A program made the translations under genes and the position numbers. Positions 16,774 through 26,638 of a DNA stretch of 64,000 bases are shown here, piece by piece. Below the pieces are notes generated by a model. The model was not told where the DNA came from and did not search any database. It saw nothing but the letters and a program-made list of their open reading frames with translations. Where the stretch lies: the NCBI RefSeq assembly GCF_000657795.2, contig NZ_JHEP02000008.1:124001-188000 (forward strand), given 5' to 3'. Within the stretch, counting starts at the first letter, position 1, and each line of letters starts with the position of its first letter. The DNA is from Bordetella pseudohinzii. Its GTDB lineage: Bacteria; Pseudomonadota; Gammaproteobacteria; Burkholderiales; Burkholderiaceae_B.

Positions 16774-17202
16774 ATGCGCCTATGGATGGGTTTGGCGGCG
16801 GTCGCCGTCGTGTTGAGCGGTTGCGCCAGCAAGGGCTTGCTGGAGCCGGACGCCAAAGGGATCACGGAAACCTTTGTCGTCGATGCGGACCCCATGGCCG
16901 CCCTGCGGCGCGCCAGCGAGTATGTGCGCATCTGCCACGAGACGCGCGCCCATCCCTATGGGGCGGTCTATATGGGCAAGCGTTCCGTCGGCGAACGCGG
17001 CCTGCCCAACGAGATCCTGGTGCACAAGGAAACCGAGGCCGCCAAGATCCTGGAGCGCATCCACACCCAGGTCGCCGAGCGCGCCAACCAGGCCGAGGTC
17101 ACGGTCACGGTGCTGGGCGAGGGCATCTGGGACCAGGCCGAGATCGCGGCGGCCAGGCAATCCATCGCATCCGCCACGCCGGCCTGCCGCGCGCTGCAAT
17201 AG
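16774..17202 (+). CDS. Lipoprotein of unknown function
   Basis: 142 residues from ATG 16774. Lipobox in 'LAAVAVVLSGC' at about Cys17. The mature part is alpha/beta, soluble, with 'VVDADPMAALRRASEYVRICHETRAHPYGAVYMGKR' and 'VTVTVLGEGIWDQAEIAAARQSI'. I do not know the family; the look is of a Bordetella/Achromobacter conserved lipoprotein. A membrane protein gene follows 9 bases later, so the two may be co-transcribed. Confidence 0.78.
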   Translation: MRLWMGLAAVAVVLSGCASKGLLEPDAKGITETFVVDADPMAALRRASEYVRICHETRAHPYGAVYMGKRSVGERGLPNEILVHKETEAAKILERIHTQVAERANQAEVTVTVLGEGIWDQAEIAAARQSIASATPACRALQ

Positions 17203-17211
17203 GGCCGGCTC

Positions 17212-17589
17212 ATGCCTGATACGGCCGTAAGCGGCGTCTTCCTGTTGCTGGCCTCGGCATTGCGCTGGACGGGCTGGCTCAACGGCATCGCCTCCCTGAT
17301 GCTGATGGCTTTCTCCCTGGGCATGGTGGGCGGCGATGTGGCGCCGCCCGATCTGTCCTGGCCCCTGGCCTTTTTTCTGGCCGGCATCGCCGCGGCGGCC
17401 CTGGCTTTTGTGCTGCTCGCCCTGGCCCGCGCCCTCCAGCCCCGCCGGCGGCCCTGGTTCTTCTGGCCTGTCCTGCTTCTGGCGCTGGCCAGCTATGGGG
17501 TGAGCATCGCCGGGTTCGGCGCCGGCTGCTGGCTCACCCTCGGGGATGCTGGCGCCTCGGACGACACCCAGCAGTACAGCAACACCTGA
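17212..17589 (+). CDS. Small membrane protein
   Basis: 125 residues from ATG 17212. Four likely transmembrane segments (about 5-20, 22-40, 50-72 and 83-108) separated by short loops with 'RALQPRRRPW' as the cytoplasmic basic patch. No domain recognised. Nine bases after the lipoprotein gene. Confidence 0.65.
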   Translation: MPDTAVSGVFLLLASALRWTGWLNGIASLMLMAFSLGMVGGDVAPPDLSWPLAFFLAGIAAAALAFVLLALARALQPRRRPWFFWPVLLLALASYGVSIAGFGAGCWLTLGDAGASDDTQQYSNT

Positions 17590-17635
17590 GCCGGCTTGGC
17601 CCAAAAGCTGCTTTACGCCGGGGTGTCTCTGGAAT

Positions 17636-17656
17636 AATATGCGCAATGCGTATATT
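17636..17656. promoter_or_regulatory. 21-bp palindrome over the ATCase promoter
   Basis: AATATGCGCA-A-TGCGTATATT: two 10-bp arms agreeing at 9 of 10 positions. It overlaps a plausible -10 (TAATAT, 17635-17640; -35 TTTACG at 17612-17617, spacer 17) and lies 17 bases before the ATG of a protein with an N-terminal HTH-like domain. A related site is inside the gene at 17879-17899. Confidence 0.65.
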
Positions 17657-17673
17657 CACAGGGGCCGCCCGCC

Positions 17674-18966
17674 ATGTCCATCTCCCAGCAAGCCTTTCTG
17701 CGCGACGCCATGCGCCGCCTCAACCTGACCCGCGACGTCTTTGCCGCGCGTATCGGCGTCAAGCGCCGAGCGCTTGACACCTGGCTGCTGCCGGAGGGTT
17801 CGCAGGAATTCCGCGCCATGCCGGAGGTGGTCGAGCGCTTTGTAAGCGAAATCGTGCAAAACCGCGATCTGCTTGAGAAATATACGCAGAGCGTACAGGG
17901 AGGCCCCTTGCGAGACCGTATCGCGCTCAATGGCAAACACCAGCTGATTTCGGTGGATCAGTTCACGCGCGAGTCCGTCGAGGACCTGTTTCGCGTCGCC
18001 GACATGATGCAGCCCATCGCCCGCCGCCAGAAAGTCTCGCGCGTGCTGGAGGGCGCGGTGCTGGGCAATCTGTTTTTCGAGGCCAGCACCCGCACCCGCG
18101 TGAGCTTTGGCGCCGCCTTCTGCCGCCTGGGCGGCTCGGTCTGCGACACCACCGGTTTTACCTTTTCTTCCATGGCCAAGGGCGAATCCATCTACGACAC
18201 CAGCCGCGTGATGAGCGGCTATGTCGACGCCATGGTGATCCGTCATCCGGACAAGGGCTCGGTGGCCGAATTCGCGGCCGCGACCAATATTCCGGTGGTC
18301 AATGGCGGCGATGGCCCCGGCGAACATCCCAGCCAGGCGCTGCTGGATCTCTACACCATCCTCACCGAGTTCTCGCGCCTGGGCAAGCTGCTCGATGGCG
18401 CCCATATCGCGATGGTCGGCGACCTCAAGTACGGCCGCACCGTGCACTCGCTCATCAAGCTGCTGTCGCTCTACAAGGGCCTGCGCTTCACTCTGATCGC
18501 GCCGCCCGGCCTGGAGATGCCCGACTACGTGCTGGAGCAGGCGGCCCGCAACGACAACGTGATCGAGCAGAAGTCCTCGCTGGCCGAGCTGGCCGGCGCC
18601 GACGTGATCTACGCCACCCGCGTGCAGAAAGAGCGCTTCGCCAACGAGGAGTCGAGCGAGGGCTATACGGCCGAATTCCAGGTCAACCGCGCCATCGTCG
18701 ACACCTATTGCGGCCCGGACACCATCGTCATGCATCCGTTGCCGCGCGACAGCCGGCCGGGCGCCAATGACCTGAGCGTGGATCTCAATGACGATCCGCG
18801 CCTGGCCATTTTCCGCCAGACCGACAACGGCATTCCGGTGCGCATGGCGATTTTCGCGGTGCTGCTGGGCGTCGAGGGCCTGGTGCAGCATTCGATGCGC
18901 GACGTCACCTGGCGCCATCCCTCGCATGTGGGGCCGGACGACTCATCCTTCCACGGCCTGGACTGA
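17674..18966 (+). CDS. pyrB: Aspartate carbamoyltransferase with N-terminal HTH-like domain
   Basis: 430 residues, about 110 longer than a normal catalytic chain. Residues 1-75 look like a helix-turn-helix ('LNLTRDVFAARIGVKRRALDTWLLP'), then a linker and the carbamoyltransferase: 'FFEASTRTRVSFGAAFCRLGG' (S138-T-R-T-R carbamoyl-phosphate loop), 'NGGDGPGEHPSQALLDLYTI', 'VMHPLPRDSRPG'. It should transfer carbamoyl to aspartate in pyrimidine synthesis; no pyrI is adjacent. ATCase is a better fit than ornithine transferase because of the HPLPR region. The added DNA-binding-like domain and palindromes suggest self-regulation (inference). Weak Shine-Dalgarno; monocistronic, closed by a terminator. 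Confidence 0.88.
   Translation: MSISQQAFLRDAMRRLNLTRDVFAARIGVKRRALDTWLLPEGSQEFRAMPEVVERFVSEIVQNRDLLEKYTQSVQGGPLRDRIALNGKHQLISVDQFTRESVEDLFRVADMMQPIARRQKVSRVLEGAVLGNLFFEASTRTRVSFGAAFCRLGGSVCDTTGFTFSSMAKGESIYDTSRVMSGYVDAMVIRHPDKGSVAEFAAATNIPVVNGGDGPGEHPSQALLDLYTILTEFSRLGKLLDGAHIAMVGDLKYGRTVHSLIKLLSLYKGLRFTLIAPPGLEMPDYVLEQAARNDNVIEQKSSLAELAGADVIYATRVQKERFANEESSEGYTAEFQVNRAIVDTYCGPDTIVMHPLPRDSRPGANDLSVDLNDDPRLAIFRQTDNGIPVRMAIFAVLLGVEGLVQHSMRDVTWRHPSHVGPDDSSFHGLD
17879..17899. promoter_or_regulatory. Intragenic site related to the ATCase palindrome
   Basis: AATATACGCA (17879-17888) is the exact complement of the right arm of the 17636-17656 palindrome; the right half AGCGTACAGG keeps only GCGTA. 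It lies in the linker coding region, about 240 bases downstream, a spacing that could allow looping. Weak on its own. Confidence 0.4.
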
Positions 18967-18976
18967 AGCGCCCAAA

Positions 18977-19004
18977 AAAAACCGCCCCGCAAGGGGCGGT
19001 TTTG
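18977..19004. terminator. Bidirectional terminator between pyrB and rdgC
   Basis: AAAACCGCCCC-GCAA-GGGGCGGTTTT: A run on one side, T run on the other, between convergent genes. Confidence 0.9.
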
Positions 19005-19020
19005 CTTCTGGGCGGCGCGC

Positions 19021-19920
19021 TCAGCCGCGCTTTTCGCCGCCCAGGGCGTCGACCAGCTCGGCGAGCATTTTCGCCAGTTCGCCGGTCATGAGCGCCATGT
19101 CGGAATCGAACTTCTCGTCGTCATTGAAGGCCACGCTGTCGGGATTTTCCTTCAGCACGTCCAGCGGCGCCACGCGCTTGATGTCCATGGACTCGGTCAG
19201 CACGAAGGACACCCGGTCGGCCCAGGTCATGGCCAGGCGCGTGCACTGCTTGCCGGACTGGATATGGCGGCGCACATCGTCGGCATCGATGCTGTGCTTG
19301 ACGTAGCGGATGGCCGCGCGGCTCTCGCCGGAGGCGCGCAATTCCGTGTCCTGGTCGATGGAGAAATTGGCCGGCGCCTCATCGGCGGCCAGCCAGCCGG
19401 TCATGGCCGCGGCCGGCGATTGGGCCACGTAGAGGTTTTCCAGCGGCAGGGGATCCACCGTCTTGACCAGCATGCCGATGACCTCGTCGGCCTTGGCCGA
19501 GGCGGCCGCATCGATGACCAGCCAGTGATTGACGGTGTCGATCCACACGCGCGTATCGCGATAGATGCTGAAGGCGCGCGGCAGGAGCTCGTCGGTGACG
19601 CGCTCCTTGATTTCCTTCATCTGCTTGCGGCCCGGCTTATAGCCTTGCTGCTCTTCGATTTCCTGGGCGCGGGCCCGGGCGACCTGGTTGACGACCGTGG
19701 TCGGCAGCAGCTTTTTTTCGGCCCGCAGCGACAGCAGGATCTGGCCGTTGACGCTGTGCGCCAGGCTGGCGTTCTCGCGCGGCGAAATCCAGCCCAGGCT
19801 TTGCATTTCGAGGTTGTTGCCGCTTTGATAGGCGTGCCGCGCAAGGCTTTCTTCAAGCTGCTCGCCGGTCAACGTCCAGGGGGCGGACAGTCGATAGATC
19901 TTGAGATTCTTGAACCACAT
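19021..19920 (-). CDS. rdgC: Recombination-associated protein RdgC
   Basis: 299 residues from ATG 19920, the usual length. RdgC is a ring-shaped double-strand DNA-binding protein that limits RecA activity. Landmarks: N-terminal '[11 protein letters not shown]', '[38 protein letters not shown]', '[25 protein letters not shown]', '[22 protein letters not shown]'. The upstream extension to 20028 is not part of the family. Monocistronic; recA lies 5 kb away in the same window, with no operon link. Confidence 0.97.
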   Translation of the reverse strand: MWFKNLKIYRLSAPWTLTGEQLEESLARHAYQSGNNLEMQSLGWISPRENASLAHSVNGQILLSLRAEKKLLPTTVVNQVARARAQEIEEQQGYKPGRKQMKEIKERVTDELLPRAFSIYRDTRVWIDTVNHWLVIDAAASAKADEVIGMLVKTVDPLPLENLYVAQSPAAAMTGWLAADEAPANFSIDQDTELRASGESRAAIRYVKHSIDADDVRRHIQSGKQCTRLAMTWADRVSFVLTESMDIKRVAPLDVLKENPDSVAFNDDEKFDSDMALMTGELAKMLAELVDALGGEKRG

Positions 19921-20073
19921 GGCGTCGGGCAAAAGCGTAGATTCTATACGAGCGCGACGCCTCATGGCGCCTCGCCGGCCGGATTGTTTGACATGACACG
20001 CTCTGTCACTGACAGAGCCATCGGGCATGGGGTAAGGTGCCGACCATCGTCAACAGCAGAAAGGGGATGGGCG

Positions 20074-20292
20074 ATGAAACCTGCCACCATCGTGGGTGTG
20101 ATTCTGATAGCACTGGGCGCGGCCGGCCTGATCTACAAAGGCTTCAGCTACAAATCGGAGGAAACCGTGCTGCAGGTCGGCTCGGTCAAGGCCACTGCGG
20201 AAACCGAGAAGTCCGTCGCCATCCCGACCTGGGCCGGCGTGGCGGCGATCGTCGTCGGCGTGCTGGTGGTCGGTGTCGGCATGCGCCGCTGA
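20074..20292 (+). CDS. DUF3185-type small membrane protein
   Basis: 72 residues from ATG 20074 after AAGGGGATGG. Two transmembrane helices, 'IVGVILIALGAAGLIYKGF' and 'AGVAAIVVGVLVVGVGM', with a short periplasmic loop 'SYKSEETVLQVGSVKATAETEK' containing the family's 'DxGPxxxxxxxx'-like region in altered form. Function unknown. Closed by a strong terminator. Confidence 0.82.
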   Translation: MKPATIVGVILIALGAAGLIYKGFSYKSEETVLQVGSVKATAETEKSVAIPTWAGVAAIVVGVLVVGVGMRR

Positions 20293-20313
20293 ACGGGCGC
20301 TGTGCTGTCGCCC

Positions 20314-20343
20314 AAAGGCCGGCCTCGCCGGCCTTTGTTTTTT
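20314..20343 (+). terminator. Terminator after the DUF3185 gene
   Basis: AAAGGCCGGC-CTC-GCCGGCCTTT stem followed by GTTTTTT. Confidence 0.88.
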
Positions 20344-20353
20344 CCGGAGGCGG

Positions 20354-20384
20354 AAAAAAAGACGGCCCGGCAAGCGCCGGGCCG
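20354..20384 (-). terminator. Second minus-strand terminator-like hairpin
   Basis: CGGCCCGGC-AAGC-GCCGGGCCG with an A run on the left (20354-20360), so it reads as a terminator on the minus strand, backing up the one at 20564-20590. Confidence 0.6.
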
Positions 20385-20563
20385 ATACGGGGCACACGAT
20401 ACCGCGTCAAAAAAGGCTCGCGGGGAACGCGGCATCGGTGTCAGAACACTACCCTGCAACCCGCGTCCAGGGGATCGTTTGTCCGCGGGTACAGCGCAAG
20501 GCTGTAATCTGAGCGCCCAGTCTACTGTTGTGGTCTGACAACGTCCTGAAAGCCCCAAGGGGC
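20385..20563. other. Intergenic stretch without recognised content
   Basis: Between the two minus-strand terminators. No open frame with coding character, no tRNA and no repeat of other window sequence was seen. A small RNA cannot be excluded. Confidence 0.3.
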
Positions 20564-20590
20564 AAAAAAAAAGCTCCCGAGGGAGCTTTT
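20564..20590 (-). terminator. Terminator of the MFS transporter gene
   Basis: On the minus strand AAAAGCTCCC-TC-GGGAGCTTTT followed by five more T, 49 bases after the stop at 20639. Confidence 0.85.
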
Positions 20591-20638
20591 GAAGGGCCGG
20601 ACTGGCGCAGCGGTCCAATCCGGCGGGGGAACGGTGCT

Positions 20639-22315
20639 TTAGGCGTTGATGTCGTTGTCCTTGGTTTCGCGCACGAACAGCGTGCCGATCACCAGGGTCA
20701 TGACCGCGATGATGATGGGGTACCACAGGCCGTCGTAGATATTGCCGGTGGCGGCGACCACGGCGAAGGCGACGGGGGGCAGGAAGCCGCCGAACCAGCC
20801 GTTGCCGATGTGGTACGGCAGGCTCATCGAGGTGTAGCGGATGCGGGTCGGGAACATCTCCACCAGCATGGCGGCGATGGGGCCGTACACCATGGTCACA
20901 TAGATCACCAGGATGGTCAGCAGCAGCACGACCATGACATTGTTGGTCTGGGCCGGATCCGCCTTGGCCGGGTAGCCGTGGGCGCGGATGGCGGTGGTCA
21001 GGGCCTTGTCCAGTTCCGCGACCTTGGCCTTGAATTCGGCCGCCGGCAGCGTCTTGCCGTCGAAGGAGGTGAACTCGTCGTTGCCGATCTTGACCTTGGC
21101 CACCGAGCCGGCCGGCGCCGTCTGGTTCTGGTAGTTCACCGCGTTGCGGGCCATGAAGGACTTGATCACGTCGCAGGAGCTGGTGAACGAGGCCGTGCCG
21201 ACCGGGTTGAACTGGAAGGAGCAGGTGGCCGGGTCGGCGACCACGGTGACCGGGGCCGAAGCCTGGGCCTGGGCCAGCGCCGGGTTGGCGTAGGTGGTGA
21301 TGCCCTTGAAGATCGGGAAGTAGGTCAGGGCGGCAATCAGGCAGCCGGCCATGATGATGGGCTTGCGGCCGATCTTGTCGGACAGCGAACCGAAGATCAC
21401 GAAGAAGGGCGTGCCGATCAGCAGCGCGATCGCGATCATGATGTTGGCGGTGTTGGCGTCGACCTTCAGCGTCTGCGTCAGGAAGAACAGGGAGTAGAAC
21501 TGGCCCGTGTACCACACCACGGCCTGGCCGGCGGTCAGGCCCAGCAGCGCCAGGATCACCACCTTGAGGTTGCGCCATTGGCCGAACGATTCAGCGATCG
21601 GCGCCTTGGAGCCCTTGCCCTCTTCCTTCATGCGCTGGAAGGTCGGCGATTCGTTGAGCTGCATCCGGATCCAGACCGAGATGCCCAGCAGCACCACGGA
21701 GATCAGGAAGGGAATGCGCCAGCCCCATTCCTTGAACGCATCTTCGCCCATGTAGTTGCGAACGCCCAGGATCACCAGCAGCGACAGGAACAGGCCCAGG
21801 GTGGCCGTGGTCTGGATCCAGCTGGTGTAGAAGCCGCGGCGGCCATGCGGGGCGTGCTCGGCCACGTAGGTGGCCGCGCCGCCATACTCACCGCCCAGGG
21901 CCAGGCCTTGCAGCAGGCGCAGGATGATCAGGATGGCGGGAGCGGCGATGCCGATGGAGGCGTAGCTGGGCAGGATGCCGACCAGGAAGGTCGACAGGCC
22001 CATGATGACGATGGTGACGAGGAAGGTGTACTTGCGGCCCACCAGATCGCCCAGGCGGCCGAAGACCAGGGCGCCGAAAGGACGCACGGCGAAGCCGGCG
22101 GCGAAGGCCAGCAGCGCGAAGATGAAGCCGGCCGTGGGGTTCACGCCCGAGAAAAAGTGTTGCGCGATGATTGCCGCAAGCGAGCCGTACAGATAGAAGT
22201 CGTACCACTCGAAAACCGTACCCAGGGACGAGGCGAAAATCACCTTGCGCTCGTCCTTTGACATTGGGCGGGGCTCCGCCTGCGGGCCGCGGCCCGGTAA
22301 CGTCGTTGTGCTCAT
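20639..22315 (-). CDS. MFS transporter, metabolite:H+ symporter type, with a large periplasmic insert
   Basis: 558 residues, about 120 more than a usual MHS-family symporter. ATG 22315 with GAGGAG before it. Twelve helices with MHS signatures: 'SSLGTVFEWYDFYLYGSLA', 'GRLGDLVGRKYTFLVTIVIMG', 'RLLQGLALGGEYGGAATYVAEHAP', 'GSLSDKIGRKPIIMAGC'. A soluble segment of about 110 residues (roughly 350-460, with two Cys near 'ATCSFQFNPVGTASFTSSCDV') interrupts the C-terminal half before the last helices. Substrate class: dicarboxylate, tricarboxylate, betaine or similar. It lies downstream of and in the same direction as a TctDE-like two-component system, 183 bases apart, which may control it. Confidence 0.9.
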   Translation of the reverse strand: MSTTTLPGRGPQAEPRPMSKDERKVIFASSLGTVFEWYDFYLYGSLAAIIAQHFFSGVNPTAGFIFALLAFAAGFAVRPFGALVFGRLGDLVGRKYTFLVTIVIMGLSTFLVGILPSYASIGIAAPAILIILRLLQGLALGGEYGGAATYVAEHAPHGRRGFYTSWIQTTATLGLFLSLLVILGVRNYMGEDAFKEWGWRIPFLISVVLLGISVWIRMQLNESPTFQRMKEEGKGSKAPIAESFGQWRNLKVVILALLGLTAGQAVVWYTGQFYSLFFLTQTLKVDANTANIMIAIALLIGTPFFVIFGSLSDKIGRKPIIMAGCLIAALTYFPIFKGITTYANPALAQAQASAPVTVVADPATCSFQFNPVGTASFTSSCDVIKSFMARNAVNYQNQTAPAGSVAKVKIGNDEFTSFDGKTLPAAEFKAKVAELDKALTTAIRAHGYPAKADPAQTNNVMVVLLLTILVIYVTMVYGPIAAMLVEMFPTRIRYTSMSLPYHIGNGWFGGFLPPVAFAVVAATGNIYDGLWYPIIIAVMTLVIGTLFVRETKDNDINA

Positions 22316-22498
22316 GAAGTCTCCTCGTTATTGGCCGGTGGTCGTCCACCGTGCTCCCTACCCTCGGCCGTCGCGGCGTTGAGCTTGTCCGACAAGGTAA
22401 GGAGCAAGACTGACGAGGTTCTGACGTAACCCTTACCTGAATCTTAATTATGTAACTATATGAAACCATCCCTTGGGAGCTTGCGGGCATTCCCTAGG

Positions 22499-24022
22499 TC
22501 AGGTCTCGGACTCCAGGAGGGGCGGGGCGTTGTACTGCCCGAACATCACGGCGATGCGTGTGCCCGGCAGGTCGGAGTGCTCGCTGGGATGGCCCTCGAT
22601 GCGCACATCGGCGCGGTGCTTTTGCGCGATCTCGCGCACGATGGCCAGGCCCAGGCCGCTGCCGTCGGCCACCGTGCCCAGCACGCGGTAGAAGCGGTCG
22701 AAGACGCGCTCGCGCTCTTCGGGAGGGATGCCGGGCCCGGAGTCTTCGACCTCCAGCACGGCCTGACCGCCGTCCTGGCGCACGCGCACCGTGATGTGCC
22801 CGCCGCGCGGCGTATAGCGCAGGGCATTGTCGACCAGATTGTTGATCAGCTCGCCCAGCAGAATCGGGTTGCCCATGATGTCCACCGGCTGGTCGCAGCC
22901 TTCGAAGCCCAGGTCGGTGTTCAGGGACAGCGCCTGCGGCACCCAATGCATGGTCTGCTCCGAGGCGATGGCGTTGAGGTCCACCCGCGACATGCCGGCG
23001 GCGTCCGGCGTCTCGGCCCGGGCCAGCAGCAGCAGCTGGTTGACCAGGCGCGTGGCCCGGTCAGAGCCGGTCACCAGCTGCCTCAGGCTGGATTGCATTT
23101 CGTCCGGACTGGCATCGCGCAAGGCCAGCTCGGCCTGCGTGCGCAGGCCGGCCAGCGGCGTTTTCAGTTGATGGGCGGCGTCGGCCACGAAACGGCGCTG
23201 GGCTTCGACGTTGGAGGACAGGCGGTCCAGCAGGTCGTTCATGGCCGCCACCAGCGGCGCGATCTCCGAGGGCGCGGCGTGCTCGTCGATGGGCGACAGA
23301 TCATCGGGGCGCCGGGCGCGCAGGCGCTGCTGCAAGGCATTGAGCGGCGCGACCCCGCGCGACAGCCCGAACCAGACCAGCAGCACCGCCACCGGCAGGA
23401 CCACGAACTGCGGGATGATCACGCCCTTGATGATGTCGTTGGCCAGCTGGGCGCGTTTTTCGCCGGTCTCGGCCACGATGAGCAGGGGAGGCTCGGTGCC
23501 CGGCAGGTCCAGGTCCACCCAGGTATAGGCCAGCCGGATGTCGAAGCCGCGCAGGTTGTCATCGGCGTACAGCACCTGGCCGGGCCGGGGCTGGCCGGCC
23601 AAAGGCGGCAGGGGCAGGGCGCGGTCGCCGCCCAGGTATTCGCCCCGGCTGCCCAGGGCCATCCAGAAGACGCTGTCGGTCTCGTCGGCGCGCAGCACTT
23701 CGCGCGCCGCGTCGCTCATATGCAGCACGGCGCGCCCGTCCTCGGCCTGCACCTGGCGGGTGAGCACATGCAGATTATTGGCGAGCGCCCGGTCATAGGG
23801 GGCGTTGGCGATGTTCTGCGCCACCACATAGGTGATGGCCACGCTCATGGGCCAGAGCAGGAACAGCGGCGCGAGCATCCAGTCCAGGATCTCGCCCAGC
23901 AGCGACCGTTGCGGCGGCGCGAAGCTGGGGCCCTTGGCGCCGCCGCGCAGCGCCTCGACCGCTTCCTGGTTGACCGCTTCGGAGGCCGCCGGATCAGCTG
24001 GCGAGGGAGTAGGCCGCGGCAC
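22499..24022 (-). CDS. TctE-type sensor histidine kinase
   Basis: About 507 residues from GTG 24022, which overlaps the response regulator by 29 bases; the frame is open to 24088 and I found no better start before the first membrane helix. Order: TM1 (about 48-68), periplasmic 2CSK-N domain ('[20 protein letters not shown]', '[17 protein letters not shown]'), TM2 ('[21 protein letters not shown]'), HAMP-like linker, HisKA with '[21 protein letters not shown]' (phosphorylated His), HATPase with '[17 protein letters not shown]', 'VEDSGPGIP', '[13 protein letters not shown]'. The 2CSK-N domain is typical of tricarboxylate sensors. Confidence 0.93.
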   Translation of the reverse strand: MPRPTPSPADPAASEAVNQEAVEALRGGAKGPSFAPPQRSLLGEILDWMLAPLFLLWPMSVAITYVVAQNIANAPYDRALANNLHVLTRQVQAEDGRAVLHMSDAAREVLRADETDSVFWMALGSRGEYLGGDRALPLPPLAGQPRPGQVLYADDNLRGFDIRLAYTWVDLDLPGTEPPLLIVAETGEKRAQLANDIIKGVIIPQFVVLPVAVLLVWFGLSRGVAPLNALQQRLRARRPDDLSPIDEHAAPSEIAPLVAAMNDLLDRLSSNVEAQRRFVADAAHQLKTPLAGLRTQAELALRDASPDEMQSSLRQLVTGSDRATRLVNQLLLLARAETPDAAGMSRVDLNAIASEQTMHWVPQALSLNTDLGFEGCDQPVDIMGNPILLGELINNLVDNALRYTPRGGHITVRVRQDGGQAVLEVEDSGPGIPPEERERVFDRFYRVLGTVADGSGLGLAIVREIAQKHRADVRIEGHPSEHSDLPGTRIAVMFGQYNAPPLLESET

Positions 24023-24689
24023 CCTGATCCCGTTCCAGGCAATAGCCCAGGCCGCGCACGGTGATGATCTTGACGCCGCTGGGCTCAAGCTTCTTGCGCA
24101 GGCGGTGGACGTAGACTTCGATGGCGTTGGTGCTGACTTCCTCGCCCCATTCGCAGAGATGGTCGACCAGCTGGGTCTTGCTCACCATGCGGCCGCTGCG
24201 CGCCAGCAGGATCTCCAGCAGGCTGACTTCGCGGGCCGAGAGATCCAGGGTCTGCTCGTCCACGGTGGCCACCCGCCCGGTCTGGTCGAAGACCAGGCGG
24301 CCATGGCGGATCACGGTGGCGCCGCCGCCGGCGCCCCGGCGGGTGAGCGCGCGCACGCGGGCCTCGAGTTCGGACAGCGCAAAGGGCTTGGCCATGTAAT
24401 CGTCGGCGCCCAGGTCCAGGCCCTTGACGCGCTGCTCGACGCTGTCGGCCGCGGTCAGGATGAGCACCGGCAGCAGCGAATTGCGCGCCCGCAGGCGGCG
24501 CAGCACCTCCAGGCCCGTCAGCTGCGGCAGGCCGAGGTCCAGGATGAGGAGATCGAAAGGCTGGGCGGCCAGCGCCGAGTCGGCGGCCAGCCCGTCGCGC
24601 ACGGCGTCCACGGCATAGCCATTGTGTCGCAGGGAGCGCGACAGGCCATCGGCCAGGATGCTGTCGTCTTCGGCAATCAGGATGCGCAT
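23994..24689 (-). CDS. TctD-type OmpR-family response regulator
   Basis: 231 residues from ATG 24689. Receiver domain with acidic D8/D9, phosphorylation site D51 in 'LILDLGLP', Thr/Ser in 'LILTAAD' and Lys in 'AKPFALSE'; C-terminal OmpR winged helix '[31 protein letters not shown]' and '[31 protein letters not shown]'. Partner of the kinase encoded immediately downstream. Divergent from recA across about 320 bases. Confidence 0.95.
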   Translation of the reverse strand: MRILIAEDDSILADGLSRSLRHNGYAVDAVRDGLAADSALAAQPFDLLILDLGLPQLTGLEVLRRLRARNSLLPVLILTAADSVEQRVKGLDLGADDYMAKPFALSELEARVRALTRRGAGGGATVIRHGRLVFDQTGRVATVDEQTLDLSAREVSLLEILLARSGRMVSKTQLVDHLCEWGEEVSTNAIEVYVHRLRKKLEPSGVKIITVRGLGYCLERDQGAAAYSLAS

Positions 24690-24853
24690 GCGGTACGGCG
24701 GTGGTTGGCCGGCGGGCGCCGGCGGGATTGCCGGGCGGGCGTCGCGGCCTGGCGCGGGCGGGGCCGTGCCGGCCGGTTTTCGCGTCGTCTCCGGGTGCGG
24801 GGCATTCTGTCACAGGCGGCAACCCTTGCCACTCAGGGAATACGTGGAAAACC
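24690..24853. other. Divergent promoter region of tctD-like and recA genes
   Basis: No gene. The left part is very GC-rich; the right part turns AT-rich before the recA promoter. No operator for the response regulator is apparent. Confidence 0.35.
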
Positions 24854-24883
24854 TGTACATACTGTTTGTTTATCCAGTATACT
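24854..24883 (+). promoter_or_regulatory. recA promoter with LexA (SOS) box
   Basis: CTGTTTGTTTATCCAG (24862-24877) fits CTG-N10-CAG and is flanked by TA on both sides, extending the palindrome. It lies between a -35-like TGTACA (24854-24859) and a -10 TATACT (24878-24883), so LexA would block RNA polymerase. The later leader contains a small GGCCGG/CCGGCC hairpin at 24975-24993. Confidence 0.88.
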
Positions 24884-25011
24884 CCGATGCCATAATCCGC
24901 GTTCGCACATCCAATCGGGGTTCGCGCAGGCCGCGCCCGCGCCGGTTGGCACGATAGACCCGCTCGACCCGTTGGGCCGGCTCCTGCCCGGCCACGCATA
25001 TAGGACTCTCC

Positions 25012-26073
<1,062 letters not shown>

Positions 26074-26102
26074 GCGCGCCGTCTCCTTCCGGCCGGCATT
26101 GC

Positions 26103-26630
26103 ATGGTTTCGCGTTCCCCCGACACCGGGCGCCAGCGGCGCGAGGATGACTTCGAAACGCTGGCCAAGCCGGCCGAGGCGCCGCGCCCCAAAGGCCCCAG
26201 CCTGAAGGCGCGCGCGGTCGGCTATCTGTCGCGCCGCGAGCACTCGCGCGCCGAGCTGGCGCGCAAGCTGCGCCCGCATGCCGAAAGCGCCGAAGAAATC
26301 GAAGCAGTGCTCGATGCCCTGCAGAAAGAAGGCTGGCAGTCCAACGCCCGCTTTGCGCAAAGCCTGGTGCACCGGCGCGCGCCGCGCCAGGGCACGGCGC
26401 GCATCGTCCAGGAGTTAAGGCAAAGCGGGGTCGAGGACGCCGATATCGCCGAGGTGCGCGACGCCCTGCGCGCCACCGAATACGAGCGCGCCCTGGAGGT
26501 GTGGCGCCGCCGCTACGGCGAAAAACCCCAGGACCGCAACGCCTACGCCAAGCAGGCGCGCTTTCTGGCCTCGCGCGGCTTTGCCCATGAGGTCATCCGC
26601 CGCATCCTGGGCGAGGGCGGCGACGACTGA
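26103..26630 (+). CDS. recX: Regulatory protein RecX
   Basis: 175 residues from ATG 26103. Triple three-helix RecX repeats: 'LKARAVGYLSRREHSRAELARKL', 'IEAVLDALQKEGWQSNARFAQSLVHRR', 'RYGEKPQDRNAYAKQARFLASRGFAHEVIRRIL'. RecX binds the RecA filament and dampens its activity. Usual recA-recX operon, same direction and 29 bases apart. An N-terminal extension of about 35 residues is basic and poorly conserved. Convergent with metR, 8 bases between stops. Confidence 0.95.
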   Translation: MVSRSPDTGRQRREDDFETLAKPAEAPRPKGPSLKARAVGYLSRREHSRAELARKLRPHAESAEEIEAVLDALQKEGWQSNARFAQSLVHRRAPRQGTARIVQELRQSGVEDADIAEVRDALRATEYERALEVWRRRYGEKPQDRNAYAKQARFLASRGFAHEVIRRILGEGGDD

Positions 26631-26638
26631 GCCCAGGC

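Noticed and set aside
20528-24064. Two long plus-strand frames over the MFS and kinase genes
   Set aside because: Shadows of well-supported minus-strand genes; His/Gln/Gly-rich low-complexity translations.
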